Part shown: positions 52,801 through 60,247 of the stretch, in pieces
Position numbering within the stretch: the first letter of the stretch is position 1
How the letters are laid out: the number at the start of each line of letters is the position of its first letter
NCBI RefSeq assembly: GCF_016889765.1
Contig: NZ_CP069533.1
Location: 992,001-1,056,000 of the forward strand
Length of the DNA: 64,000 bases
Direction of reading: 5' to 3'
Origin: Corynebacterium minutissimum
GTDB lineage: Bacteria > Actinomycetota > Actinomycetes > Mycobacteriales > Mycobacteriaceae
Notes under the pieces: model-generated
What the model saw: the letters and a program-made list of their open reading frames with translations, nothing else
Told to the model about the DNA's origin: nothing
Database searches by the model: none
Translations under genes and position numbers: made by a program

Positions 52801-53296
52801 TGCCGAGCTCGACGAGCTGGCCTGGCAGCAGGAGTTCGGCCGCGACCACGACCGTGCTGGCTTGGTCTGCGAGGCCAACGTCTTCCGCTACCGCCCGCTG
52901 CTAAGCCCGCTGCAGGTGCGCATTTCTGAGGATGCCCAGCTTCGCGACGTCGCCCGCCTCACCCTCGCCGCCACCCGCACCAACTCCCCGGTTCGCTTCA
53001 GCGCCACCCCGGAGAAGGCCGCGGAGCTGCGTGAGCTCGGCTTTGGCGTCGACGGCGTGGCTCTCGAGGCGTTCCTCCGGGAGGTCTCCAGTCTCGAGTC
53101 CGGCCGTGTGCGCTCGATAGGCTCCGTGGAAGAGGGCGTCTTTGAGGCAGCGGTACAGTCCAACTCGGTGGTGCTGGACCAGCCTGTGCTTGCCGACGGC
53201 CGCCGCGAGCTCCTCCCCTTCCTCCTCGAGCAGGCCGTATCGGTGACCATGCACCGCTTCGGCATCATCCGCGAGGTGGGCAGCATCCGCGCATAG
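49850..53296 (+). CDS. putA: PutA, bifunctional proline dehydrogenase / P5C dehydrogenase
   Basis: 1148 residues. The proline dehydrogenase barrel (about 80-470) contains YVSVKASSMVAQLNPWD, RIVKGANLSMEHVQGEIHGW and RIGVATHNLYTAAFAHELG. The P5C dehydrogenase (about 500-990) has VTPPWNFPVAIPTGGIAAAL, catalytic Glu in ETSGKNAL and Cys in GHSGQKCSASS. No DNA-binding ribbon-helix-helix is fused. It oxidises proline to glutamate, feeding FAD and NAD electrons. RBS AAGG lies eight bases before ATG 49850. The final 150 residues are a conserved PutA tail. Confidence 0.97.
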   Translation: MTNDAHTPVPESTDIDAALVDASAAQAHSWLASTADEQDPATEQLADLLRNPDGVAFTMDFVDRVMRPEDDKVAAHALKSVTASYDASFLGLINGSLVGLGGFFGPILPNLVMPLARMRMRQMVGHLVLDAEGEALNKTLDKAAESGEQLNLNLLGEAVLGDKEARSRADRTLKLIQNPRVTYVSVKASSMVAQLNPWDIEGSLVRLKERLRPLYEAAVKRPDKVFINLDMEEYHDLHLTVRLFTELLSEPEFMHLEAGIVLQAYLPDTFDALVHLAEFAQKRVADGGAHIKIRIVKGANLSMEHVQGEIHGWPSAPYSTKEEVDANYYRLLDYILRPEFAESVRIGVATHNLYTAAFAHELGKKRGVLSMMDSEMLQGMSPAQQAAVRKAFDGRQILYTPVVHAEDFDVAVSYLVRRLEENSAPQNFLYALFAPEEQALKDQEEVFREAVDQRWDTFAGPRRTQNRLEEAEQAAGRQAPRTGRFANEPDTDPALEANREWALKALATDPGEHGVEEVTDAGVVDKHVSRAAELGAEWGARSAEDRARALEAVADELANRRGEFISVAAYEANKTVTQTDPEISEAIDFCTYYAQSARLLERYSAEFTPHRVTVVTPPWNFPVAIPTGGIAAALAAGSAVIIKPAPQVVHCAKLVVEAFRTALEAQGLDPDLVQLVFTDEGEAGRALISHADVDAVILTGASDTGQLFRSWKPEMNIMAETSGKNALIITPSADPDLAIQDLYLSAFGHSGQKCSASSLVIFVGAAGDSQRLRSQLVDAVETLIPGPGHEITTTMNGLAEAPSEKLLRGLTQLEPGESWLIKPKKLNEEGTLWSPGIRDNVRPGSWFHVNECFGPVLGIMHAETLDEAIEWQNSTGYGLTGGIHTLDNDEIDYWLERVEVGNAYVNRGITGAIVQRQSFGGWKQSVMGPGAKAGGPNYVAQFGTWADGALRPFDVDITQPVVSQLRAFANLSLSDEDTAWLWRAAELDELAWQQEFGRDHDRAGLVCEANVFRYRPLLSPLQVRISEDAQLRDVARLTLAATRTNSPVRFSATPEKAAELRELGFGVDGVALEAFLREVSSLESGRVRSIGSVEEGVFEAAVQSNSVVLDQPVLADGRRELLPFLLEQAVSVTMHRFGIIREVGSIRA

Positions 53297-53331
53297 TTAA
53301 TTTCCTGCGCTCATATGAGAAGATGTAGCGC

Positions 53332-54597
53332 ATGAGTCAAAACACCGGTGATGCCACCGCTTCGGACGCCCAGCACACTGAGGCCTCCGACGCGGTGGCG
53401 AAGCCCATCAATGAAGAAGCCACCCTTCACCCCTCAGAAACCGACGACAAGTCCCGTGTCCTCGGCCGCGATGCCATTTCCCTGGCGAAGATCTGCCTGA
53501 TCTTCATCATCGTGGTCGCAGGCGTGGGCCTGGCCGGCTACCTGCTGAAATTCATTTGGGTGGGCCTCCTGCCCGTGATCCTTGCCATCCTGGTCTGCAC
53601 GGTACTTTTCCCGGTGACCGCCTGGCTGCGGGGCAAGAAATTCCCCCGCGCCCTAGCCGCCATCACCACCCTGCTCGGCTTCCTGGCCATCATCGGCGGT
53701 GTCTTCGCCGCGATGGCACCGGTCGTGTCCACGCAAGGCGCGGCTCTGGTCAATCAGGCCGAGGACGGTCTGAACAAGCTCGTCGTCATGGCTAAGGATC
53801 TCCCCTTCGAGATTGATGCGGCGAAGGTGCAGGAAGTGCTTGATGACGCCATGGCGTTCATCAAGGGCCAGGCCTCCCAGATCGCTACCGGCGTCATTTC
53901 TGGTGTCTCCATGGCCAGCTCCATCGTCATGGCCTTGGCCATCATGCTGTTCGTGTCCTTCTTCATCCTCAAGGACGGCGATAAATTCCTGCCGTGGCTG
54001 CGCACCTACACCGGCTACTCCGCCGGCTGGCACGCCACTGAGCTGCTGACCCGCGTGTGGAATACGCTGTCCGGTTTCATCCAGGCCCAGGCTGCCGTGG
54101 CGGCTGTCGACGGCCTCCTCATCGGCCTCGGCCTCTGGGCCCTGCAGGTCCCGCTGGCCCTGGTTATCGGCGTGGTGACTTTCTTCGCCAGCTTCATCCC
54201 CGTCATCGGTGCGGTGACCGCAGGCGCCTTGGCCGTCATCATTGCACTGGTGTCCGACGGCCTCACCAAGGCCCTTCTTGCCCTGCTGCTCATCATCGTG
54301 GTCCAGCAGGTGGAGGGCAACGTCCTCCAGCCGATGCTCCAGTCGAAGGCCATGGGCCTACACGCTGCCATGGTGCTGCTCTCCGTCACGGTCGGCTCCG
54401 CCCTCGCCGGCATCATCGGCGCTTTCCTTGCCGTACCGGTCGCCGCCACCATTGCCGTCGTCTTCCGCTACCACCAGGAGATGGCCAGCCTTCGCGCCGG
54501 CGAGATCGCAGCTAAGAACATCAAGATCTCCACCACCGAGGGCCATGACACCGTCATGAAGCTCTTCGAGCACCTTGAGGCCAGCGGCGCCCGCTAG
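53332..54597 (+). CDS. AI-2E (DUF20/TqsA)-family membrane protein
   Basis: 421 residues. After about 45 polar residues, paired membrane segments (AKICLIFIIVVAGVGLAGYLL; AAITTLLGFLAIIGGVFAAM) frame a helical extracellular stretch, and four or five more segments follow, with FFASFIPVIGAVTAGALAVI and VQQVEGNVLQPMLQSKAMGLH being the family core. Members move small molecules such as AI-2 or act as sodium/proton antiporters; here the substrate is unknown. It starts 35 bases after putA and might be co-transcribed. Element B follows as terminator. Confidence 0.85.
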   Translation: MSQNTGDATASDAQHTEASDAVAKPINEEATLHPSETDDKSRVLGRDAISLAKICLIFIIVVAGVGLAGYLLKFIWVGLLPVILAILVCTVLFPVTAWLRGKKFPRALAAITTLLGFLAIIGGVFAAMAPVVSTQGAALVNQAEDGLNKLVVMAKDLPFEIDAAKVQEVLDDAMAFIKGQASQIATGVISGVSMASSIVMALAIMLFVSFFILKDGDKFLPWLRTYTGYSAGWHATELLTRVWNTLSGFIQAQAAVAAVDGLLIGLGLWALQVPLALVIGVVTFFASFIPVIGAVTAGALAVIIALVSDGLTKALLALLLIIVVQQVEGNVLQPMLQSKAMGLHAAMVLLSVTVGSALAGIIGAFLAVPVAATIAVVFRYHQEMASLRAGEIAAKNIKISTTEGHDTVMKLFEHLEASGAR

Positions 54598-54640
54598 CCA
54601 CACAACCGGCGCATGGCTCGAGCTTTCTCGGCCGTGCAAC

Positions 54641-54706
54641 TGCCCTAGTTGCCAAACTTCTCCCCCGCCACCCGCGGCGGGAGCAATGGTTTTGGCAACT
54701 AGGGCA
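54641..54706. repeat. Palindromic intergenic element B (GAGCAAT-bulge type)
   Basis: TGCCCTAGTTGCCAAAC (54641-54657) pairs with GTTTTGGCAACTAGGGCA (54689-54706), leaving a one-base bulge. Inside lie a CCCGCC/GGCGGG hairpin (54664-54669 with 54676-54681) and GAGCAAT (54681-54687). CTTT follows. It lies between convergent genes and can terminate both. Layout and outer bases equal element A at 40734. Confidence 0.75.
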
Positions 54707-54723
54707 CTTTCCATATGTAGGGC

Positions 54724-55290
54724 CTAATCTGCGGTGACCGTGCCGAAAGCCTCGGCCAGTTCTTCCGCCGCGCGGTCCAGCACAGACGCCCACGTGCCAT
54801 AGGACTCCTCATTGGCGGTGTCCGAGACCTGCTTGAGCAACGTGCACGGCACACCAAACTTCCGGCACACCGCCGCGATGGCATAGCCTTCCATGTCGCA
54901 CAGCTCGGAATCCTGGGCAAGGCGCGTGCGGGTTGGGGTATCGGAGATAAAGGAATCACCCGTCGCCAGCGACGCCGTGGGCAACTTACCGGAGGTCTCC
55001 AGCTCGATGACCTCCGGAAGGAGATAGCGGGAGACATCGCTGAGCACGTCCAAATGGAAGTCGTGCTTTCTCACGTGGGAGATCTCGAAGACGCCAGAGA
55101 GGTCGTCGACAAGCGCGCCCGCAGTACCAATGTTGATGACGCGCTCCGGCAGCACCTCAGCCGAGGCCAGCGCGTTCGTCAGCTCAATCGCGGCGGGAAC
55201 CGTGCCGATCCCCGTGATGAGCAGCGGCGCGCCTTCCGGGACGTGAGAGGCTTCAGCGTCAACGGCGGCAACAAACAAGACATTCTCCAT
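54724..55290 (-). CDS. MTA/SAH nucleosidase-like (nucleoside phosphorylase fold)
   Basis: 188 residues from ATG 55290 (MENVLFVAAVDAEASHV); the longer frame overlaps the promoter. Family motifs: TGIGTVPAAIELTNAL, VINIGTAGALVDDLSG and, near the C-terminus, CDMEGYAIAAVCRKFGVP with LKQVSDTANEES. The conserved Glu in MEGYA and Asp in VSDTA fit the nucleosidase active site. It would split methylthioadenosine or S-adenosylhomocysteine. It is shorter than E. coli Mtn (232 residues), mainly at the N-terminus. Convergent with the AI-2E gene. Confidence 0.8.
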   Translation of the reverse strand: MENVLFVAAVDAEASHVPEGAPLLITGIGTVPAAIELTNALASAEVLPERVINIGTAGALVDDLSGVFEISHVRKHDFHLDVLSDVSRYLLPEVIELETSGKLPTASLATGDSFISDTPTRTRLAQDSELCDMEGYAIAAVCRKFGVPCTLLKQVSDTANEESYGTWASVLDRAAEELAEAFGTVTAD

Positions 55291-55400
55291 GCCTGCGAGA
55301 CTACCCGGTGACCCGAGGAATGTTCTCCACAGCTCTAGTCCGGGGCCCTGGCCGCTTGTAGGGTCTGGAACCACACCGAGACCTCAGAAAGGAGAACACC

Positions 55401-55898
55401 ATGTTCACACCACGAGCTTTCGCCGGAGCAGCACTACTCTGCCTCCCCCTTATCGCCTGCAGCAGCCCCGAAGAAGTCCAAGCCAGCCCCGTCGCTGAAG
55501 TCTGCGGGGTAAGAAACGCCCAAGCGGCTGTCAACGCCAACATCGCGCAGGTTCCGCAGTGGAATGGCCACAACTGGAAGGTTGTCGATAGCTCCCACTT
55601 CGACCCGTGCGCGGATCTGAGCTGGCAGACCATTTCCGTCGAGGGCGGCACTGCCTCCTCGCCGCACCACATCATGCTCTTCCACAAGGGCCACTACCTC
55701 GGCACCGCGACCGCTGAGCCCTATGGCTTCTTCCCCAGCATCGAGCAGGTCAACGGTAACGAGATTTCCGTGACCTACCACTGGCCACAGGCAGGCGACG
55801 CCAATGCCGCGCCAACGGGCCAGACCCATGCCGGCTTCCGATGGGACGCCGCCCAGCAGAAGGTCATCATGAACGGCGATGTTCCCCCGAAGGCCTAG
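55401..55898 (+). CDS. LppP/LprE-type lipoprotein, copy 1
   Basis: 165 residues with the lipobox LIAC (17-20). The mature domain holds two cysteines (EVCGVRNAQAA, DPCADLSWQ) and the shared block TASSPHHIMLFHKGHYLGTA with TAEPYGFFPSIEQV and VTYHW, which resemble the actinobacterial LppP/LprE family. Function unknown, cell envelope. AGGAG eight bases before the ATG. It is followed by a longer paralogue on the same strand, roughly 75% alike over the last 85 residues. Confidence 0.8.
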   Translation: MFTPRAFAGAALLCLPLIACSSPEEVQASPVAEVCGVRNAQAAVNANIAQVPQWNGHNWKVVDSSHFDPCADLSWQTISVEGGTASSPHHIMLFHKGHYLGTATAEPYGFFPSIEQVNGNEISVTYHWPQAGDANAAPTGQTHAGFRWDAAQQKVIMNGDVPPKA

Positions 55899-55957
55899 AT
55901 AAGATAGAGCCAGTCGTGCGCCCCACAAGAGGCGCACAATGCGAGGAAGGAACATCA

Positions 55958-56587
55958 ATGTTGAGGCGTAGCTGTGCACTTGTGGGCGCTGCCCTTCTCT
56001 GCCTCCCGCTCGCCTCCTGCTCCGGCGACGCGGCGCAGGATAATTCGCCAACGTTCGATACCGTCCACAACAGCGCGACGGACAACGCTCCGGATGACAC
56101 GGAGAGCACCGATGACCCCGAAGCACCGACCGCGGGCGCCTCGCCGACGCTTCCTGCTGAGGCCCCGGCAGAAGAAGAGGACGCAGAATCCTGCGAGACT
56201 ATTGACGCCCACGCGGCCTATGAATCAGGAATCGGCACGATTCCTCCGTGGCAGGACAACAACTGGACGCTGGTGGATTTCTCACAGTTCGATCCTTGTG
56301 CGGAGCTGAGCTGGCAGATCATCACTATCGAGCGCGGAACGGCCTCTTCGCCTTACCACATCATGCTCTTCCACAAGGGCGACTACCTGGGCACCGCGAC
56401 CGCCGAGCCCTACGGTTTCTTCCCCACCGTCGAGCAAGTCAGCGGCACTGAGATTGCTGTGACCTACCACTGGCCGCGCGAGGGCGAAGCCAATGCGGAA
56501 CACACCGGAACTACGGAGGCCGGCTTCCGCTGGGACGACGCCCAGCAGAAGGTCATCATGAGCGGCGACGTCCCGCCGGGAAGCTAA
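55958..56587 (+). CDS. LppP/LprE-type lipoprotein, copy 2
   Basis: 209 residues from ATG 55958 (AGGAAGG upstream; the longer frame begins inside copy 1). Lipobox LASC at about 18-21, then a Pro/Ala/Asp/Glu-rich linker of some 50 residues absent from copy 1, and the same domain with two cysteines (ESCETIDAHAA, DPCAELSWQ) and TASSPYHIMLFHKGDYLG. A tandem duplication. Ends at a GC-rich hairpin. Confidence 0.8.
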   Translation: MLRRSCALVGAALLCLPLASCSGDAAQDNSPTFDTVHNSATDNAPDDTESTDDPEAPTAGASPTLPAEAPAEEEDAESCETIDAHAAYESGIGTIPPWQDNNWTLVDFSQFDPCAELSWQIITIERGTASSPYHIMLFHKGDYLGTATAEPYGFFPTVEQVSGTEIAVTYHWPREGEANAEHTGTTEAGFRWDDAQQKVIMSGDVPPGS

Positions 56588-56589
56588 GC

Positions 56590-56608
56590 GCGGCGGTTCG
56601 GCCGCCGC
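56590..56608. terminator. GC-rich hairpin between convergent genes
   Basis: GCGGCGG (56590-56596) pairs with CCGCCGC (56602-56608) over TTCGG. It lies between lipoprotein copy 2 and cysN. There is no T-run, so it may slow polymerase or rely on Rho. Confidence 0.5.
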
Positions 56609-56618
56609 AACGCAACCT

Positions 56619-57896
56619 TTAACGTAGCCGCTGGCCCACAAACCCTGCGGCCAGCGTGTTGCCGCTGGAGGCATCGATGAGCAAGAAGTTGCCCACCGCG
56701 CCACGCGCGGCATAGTCCTCCACCGGCAGCTCCGTCTGGGTCTGGATGGTGACGTAGGCGATGTCGTTGAGCGAGGCCTTCTCCGGCGACTCGTCGTCGG
56801 CCACACCGTCGAGGTCGAGGATGCGATCCACCGACGCGATACGGGCCTTGACCAGGTCGGTGCCGTAGCGCAGCTTGAGCATCTGGCCTGGTGTGAGGTC
56901 CTTGTCGGTAAGCACGACCGCAGTCGCGGCGAACTCGCGGACCGCCTCGGGGCGCTGCGAGCCGGCGAGGAGATCACCGCGAGCAAGATCGATGTCATCA
57001 GCCAACAACAGCACGACGGAATCCCCAGCCGTGGCCTGCTTGCCTTCAGCGAGCGGGCCATCAGCGGTATCGATACCCGTTACGGTGGTGGAACGCCCGC
57101 CCGGTGTTTTCACGGTATCCCCCACCGCCACGTGACCGGCCTTCACGCGGCCGGCATAGCCGCGATAATCGGAGGCGTGCTCACGGATGACGTACTGAAT
57201 GGGGAAACGGAAGTCCAAGTCATCGGCGCGCCCGGTTGCCACGGGGACGGTCTCCAAAACATCCAGGACGGTCGGCCCGGAGTACCAGTCCATGTTCGTG
57301 GAGCGCTCCACGACGTTGTCGCCCTTAAGCGCAGAAATCGGAATAGCCACCGAATCGCTAAGCCCCAGGCGCGCGGCGAGTTCGGAGAACTCATACTCAA
57401 TGGAGCGGAAGGTGGCCTCGTCATAGTCCACCAAGTCAATCTTGTTCACGCCCAGCACCACGTGGCGCACACCCAAGAGCGCTGCGACGTTGAGGTGGCG
57501 GCGGGTTTGCTCGACGACGCCATGGCGGGCGTCGATAAGCAGCACCACCACCTGGGACGTCGACATGCCGGTGACCGTATTGCGCGTGTACTGCACATGT
57601 CCCGGGGTATCGGCGAGGATGAAAGTGCGCTTATCAGTGGCGAAGTAGCGGTAGGCCACATCGATGGTAATACCCTGCTCGCGCTCGGCGCGGAGGCCGT
57701 CGACAAGCAGCGAGAGGTCCATACCGTCAAAGCCGCGGTCGGCGGAGGAGCGCTCCATGGATTCCACCTGGTCCGCCAGCACGGACTTGGTGTCATAGAG
57801 CAGGCGGCCGACAAAGGTGGACTTGCCGTCATCGACGGAGCCAGCGGTGCACAGGCGGAGGGTGTCGCGCTGCTTAAGCGCGGAAACGTTGCTCAT
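56619..57896 (-). CDS. cysN: Sulfate adenylyltransferase GTPase subunit CysN
   Basis: 425 residues, EF-Tu-like. G1 GSVDDGKSTFVGRLLYD, G3 DTPGHVQYTRN and G4 NKIDLV are intact, with two beta-barrel domains after. GTP hydrolysis drives adenylation of sulfate by CysD to APS. No CysC (APS kinase) domain is fused. It starts in a TGATG overlap with the cysD stop and ends the cysH-cysD-cysN operon. Confidence 0.96.
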   Translation of the reverse strand: MSNVSALKQRDTLRLCTAGSVDDGKSTFVGRLLYDTKSVLADQVESMERSSADRGFDGMDLSLLVDGLRAEREQGITIDVAYRYFATDKRTFILADTPGHVQYTRNTVTGMSTSQVVVLLIDARHGVVEQTRRHLNVAALLGVRHVVLGVNKIDLVDYDEATFRSIEYEFSELAARLGLSDSVAIPISALKGDNVVERSTNMDWYSGPTVLDVLETVPVATGRADDLDFRFPIQYVIREHASDYRGYAGRVKAGHVAVGDTVKTPGGRSTTVTGIDTADGPLAEGKQATAGDSVVLLLADDIDLARGDLLAGSQRPEAVREFAATAVVLTDKDLTPGQMLKLRYGTDLVKARIASVDRILDLDGVADDESPEKASLNDIAYVTIQTQTELPVEDYAARGAVGNFLLIDASSGNTLAAGFVGQRLR

Positions 57897-58792
57897 CAGA
57901 AGTAGCCTTCCTTCTTGCGGTCCTCCATGGCGGACTCAGAGAGTTTGTCGTCGGCGCGGGTAGCACCCCGCTCGGAGAGGGTAGACACAGAAATCTCGGC
58001 GAGGATCTCATCCGTCGTGGAAGCCGTGGAATCCACCGCGCCGGTGCAGGACATGTCACCTACGGTGCGGTAGCGCACAGTCCGGGTCTCCAGCGACTCG
58101 TCCTCGCGGGGCCCGCCCCACTCGCCCGGGGTCAGCCACATGCCGTTGCGCTTGAACACCTCGCGCTGGTGGGAATAGTAGATGGACGGCAGCTCCAGGT
58201 TGCGGGCGCCGATGTACTCCCAAATATCGGACTCGGTCCAGTTAGAAATGGGGAACACGCGCACGTTTTCGCCGGCCATCTTGCCGCCGTTGTAGAGGTC
58301 CCACAGCTCGGGGCGCTGGCGACGCGGGTCCCAGCCGCCGAAGGAATCGCGGATGGAGAAGATGCGCTCCTTGGCGCGGGCGCGTTCCTCGTCGCGGCGC
58401 GCGCCGCCCAGGACGGCGTCGTAGCCGCGCTCCGCGATAGTCTCCACGAGCGGCACGGACTGCAGCGGGTTGCGGGTGCCGTCGGGGCGCTCCTGGAGCT
58501 CGCCGCGGTCAATCCAGTCCTGGACCAGGGCCACATGCAGGCGGGCGCCGGATTCCTCAATGAGGCGGTCGCGGAACTCGATGACCTCCGGGAAGTTGTG
58601 GCCGGTATCGACGTGGATGAGCTCAAACGGCACGGTGGCGGGGGCAAAGGCGCGGCGGGCGAGCTCGAAGACGACGACGGAGTCCTTGCCGCCGGAAAAG
58701 AGCAGTCCTACCTTGTCGAATTGCCCGGCGACTTCGCGCAGGATGTGGAGGGATTCGTTCTCTAAGTCTTTAAGGTGTGGTGAAAGAGTCAT
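57896..58792 (-). CDS. cysD: Sulfate adenylyltransferase subunit CysD
   Basis: 298 residues from ATG 58792, which overlaps the cysH stop by one base (TAATG). The PP-loop VGLLFSGGKDSVVV binds ATP, and GGARRDEERARAKERIFS is the next conserved block; the C-terminal RYRTVGDMSCTGAVDSTA is diagnostic. It transfers AMP from ATP to sulfate to give APS, together with CysN. Confidence 0.97.
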   Translation of the reverse strand: MTLSPHLKDLENESLHILREVAGQFDKVGLLFSGGKDSVVVFELARRAFAPATVPFELIHVDTGHNFPEVIEFRDRLIEESGARLHVALVQDWIDRGELQERPDGTRNPLQSVPLVETIAERGYDAVLGGARRDEERARAKERIFSIRDSFGGWDPRRQRPELWDLYNGGKMAGENVRVFPISNWTESDIWEYIGARNLELPSIYYSHQREVFKRNGMWLTPGEWGGPREDESLETRTVRYRTVGDMSCTGAVDSTASTTDEILAEISVSTLSERGATRADDKLSESAMEDRKKEGYF

Positions 58793-59574
58793 TATTCGTG
58801 CAACCCGCATTCTGTCTTGCCGTCAGCGAATACGCGCCCGGAGCGCGCGTCCTCACCTTCGCCCACCGGGAACGTCAGCGGCGCGCAGCCGATGGAACGG
58901 TAGCCCTGAAGGGTAAGGGGATGAATGATGAGGTCGTGGTCCTTGATGTACTTGTCGGTCTGGTCAAGATCCCACGTAATGATCGGGGAAATCTTCAGCC
59001 GGCCGGTGCGGTCCAAGCTCAGCGCCGGCGCGGTGGCGCGGTGCTCGGAATCGGCGCGGCGCAGGCCGGTGACCCACCCGACGTACGGGTCCATCGCCAT
59101 GTTGAGCGGTTCCACCTTGCGCATGCGGTTATACGCCGCCACATCGCGCGCATACAGGCGCGGGCCGTAAATCTTGTCCTGCTCCTCGGGGCTCAGAATC
59201 GGCAGGACCCGCACCAAGGGAAGGTCCGCATAGCGCTTGGCGACGTCCCCCGCCACCCCCAACGTCTCCTCAAAGTGCCACCCAGTATCGATGAAGAGCA
59301 GGTCGGCGTCGAGGTGGGCGCGGTGAACGAGCTCTGCGAGGACGGTGTTTTCCATAGACATCGTCACTGCAAGCCGGCCCGGCGCGTGCTCGGCGGCCCA
59401 TTCGGTGATGGTCTCGGCGGAGGCGTCGTACAGTTTGTCGGCCCAGGCGTCGACGAGTTCTTGGTTGCGCTGTGCCACTGAGGGGTCGAGCGGTGCGGTG
59501 TCTCGTGTGCCCTCGGGGCTGATGCTGGGGTCGCGGTAGTCGCCGCGGTCCAGCAGGTTGGTCGGTTCGGTCAT
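58792..59574 (-). CDS. cysH: CysH, APS/PAPS reductase lacking the iron-sulfur cysteines
   Basis: 260 residues. The PP-loop-like VTMSMENTVLAELV, FIDTGWHFEETL and the C-terminal ECGLHE with the catalytic cysteine are intact. In the usual bacterial APS reductase a Cys-Cys pair precedes RMRKVEPL and a CxxC follows SIG; here they read AAYNRMRKVEPL and SIGCAPLTFPV, so three of the four cluster ligands are gone. By sequence it is a cluster-free reductase, as E. coli PAPS reductase is, although no CysC is encoded here. First gene of the cysHDN operon, opposite the mini-FprA gene. Confidence 0.92.
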   Translation of the reverse strand: MTEPTNLLDRGDYRDPSISPEGTRDTAPLDPSVAQRNQELVDAWADKLYDASAETITEWAAEHAPGRLAVTMSMENTVLAELVHRAHLDADLLFIDTGWHFEETLGVAGDVAKRYADLPLVRVLPILSPEEQDKIYGPRLYARDVAAYNRMRKVEPLNMAMDPYVGWVTGLRRADSEHRATAPALSLDRTGRLKISPIITWDLDQTDKYIKDHDLIIHPLTLQGYRSIGCAPLTFPVGEGEDARSGRVFADGKTECGLHE

Positions 59575-59695
59575 GGCATCTCACTTTAGGGGTGATGGGT
59601 GCGGCGCGCAGCCCTTCCCGGGAGGCTTAGTGCCGTGAGCTTGGGCACTGGGGAGAATAAAAATTGGCCGTAGTGAACCGAGCGGACTAGATTTA

Positions 59696-59711
59696 CAGAC
59701 TAGACAGTCTA
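59696..59711. promoter_or_regulatory. McbR-like binding site between cysH and the mini-FprA gene
   Basis: CAGAC-TAGACA-GTCTA differs at one base from the C. glutamicum McbR consensus TAGAC-N6-GTCTA. It lies in the 160-base divergent region and just upstream of the plus-strand gene, where it would repress in the presence of S-adenosylhomocysteine-related signals. McbR controls sulfur genes in C. glutamicum. Confidence 0.65.
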
Positions 59712-59734
59712 TTCTTCGAACCGAAGGGGTTCTC

Positions 59735-60151
59735 ATGCAGCGTGTTGCTATCGCCGGCGATAGCCCGGCGGCGCTCTCCACCGCGGAACGGCTCATTGCG
59801 GCCGGTTTGTGTGTGGACCTCTTCTGTGAGCGCCCCGCGCCCTTCGGTTTGCTGCGCCGCTTCGCTGGGCTTTCTGGTGCTGAATCTGCTCCTGCTCCGT
59901 GCCCGAAGGGAACAACGCCGAGGCTGCGACTCATCGGCAACGTCCGCGTGGGCACTGGCCCTGACGCCGATATTAGCCACACGGACCTCAATCAGCTCTC
60001 CGCGTCTGGCGACCGCCACCTCGTTTTGCTAGAGCTCATGGCACGTGGCGTGGCCATCACGACGTGGGAAGGCCTATGCCGCCCCACTGCCGACATCGAG
60101 GATTGGGCTACCGTCGCGGCCCGCGCCCAGCGCGCCCCGGTCTGCTTCTAG
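59735..60151 (+). CDS. Miniature FprA-like protein, NADP domain missing
   Basis: 138 residues. The N-terminus RVAIAGDSPAALSTAERLIAAGL with PAPFGLLRRF is the FAD-binding start of FprA-type ferredoxin reductases; PRLRLIGNVRVG corresponds to the following block (RFRFFGNVVVG in M. tuberculosis). Then the whole NADP-binding middle is absent and the sequence goes to LLELMARGVAITTWEGLCRP, like the FprA C-terminus. GAAGGGGT precedes the ATG, so it is probably expressed. The FAD loop GxGxxG is changed (GDSPAA). In C. glutamicum a full fpr2 lies beside cysI, cysX and cysH; here it may be a relic. Confidence 0.6.
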   Translation: MQRVAIAGDSPAALSTAERLIAAGLCVDLFCERPAPFGLLRRFAGLSGAESAPAPCPKGTTPRLRLIGNVRVGTGPDADISHTDLNQLSASGDRHLVLLELMARGVAITTWEGLCRPTADIEDWATVAARAQRAPVCF

Positions 60152-60174
60152 CGCGCGAGCTAGACGCTCGCGCG
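60152..60174 (+). terminator. GC-rich hairpin after the mini-FprA gene
   Basis: CGCGCGAGC (60152-60160) pairs with GCTCGCGCG (60166-60174) around TAGAC. It begins one base after the stop region. No T-run follows, so termination is uncertain. Confidence 0.5.
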
Positions 60175-60247
60175 GGGAAACGGATAAACTTGCGCGGTCA
60201 ATGCTCTTCAGCGGCCCAGCGCAGAAACCGCGCGGCCGCCCACACGT

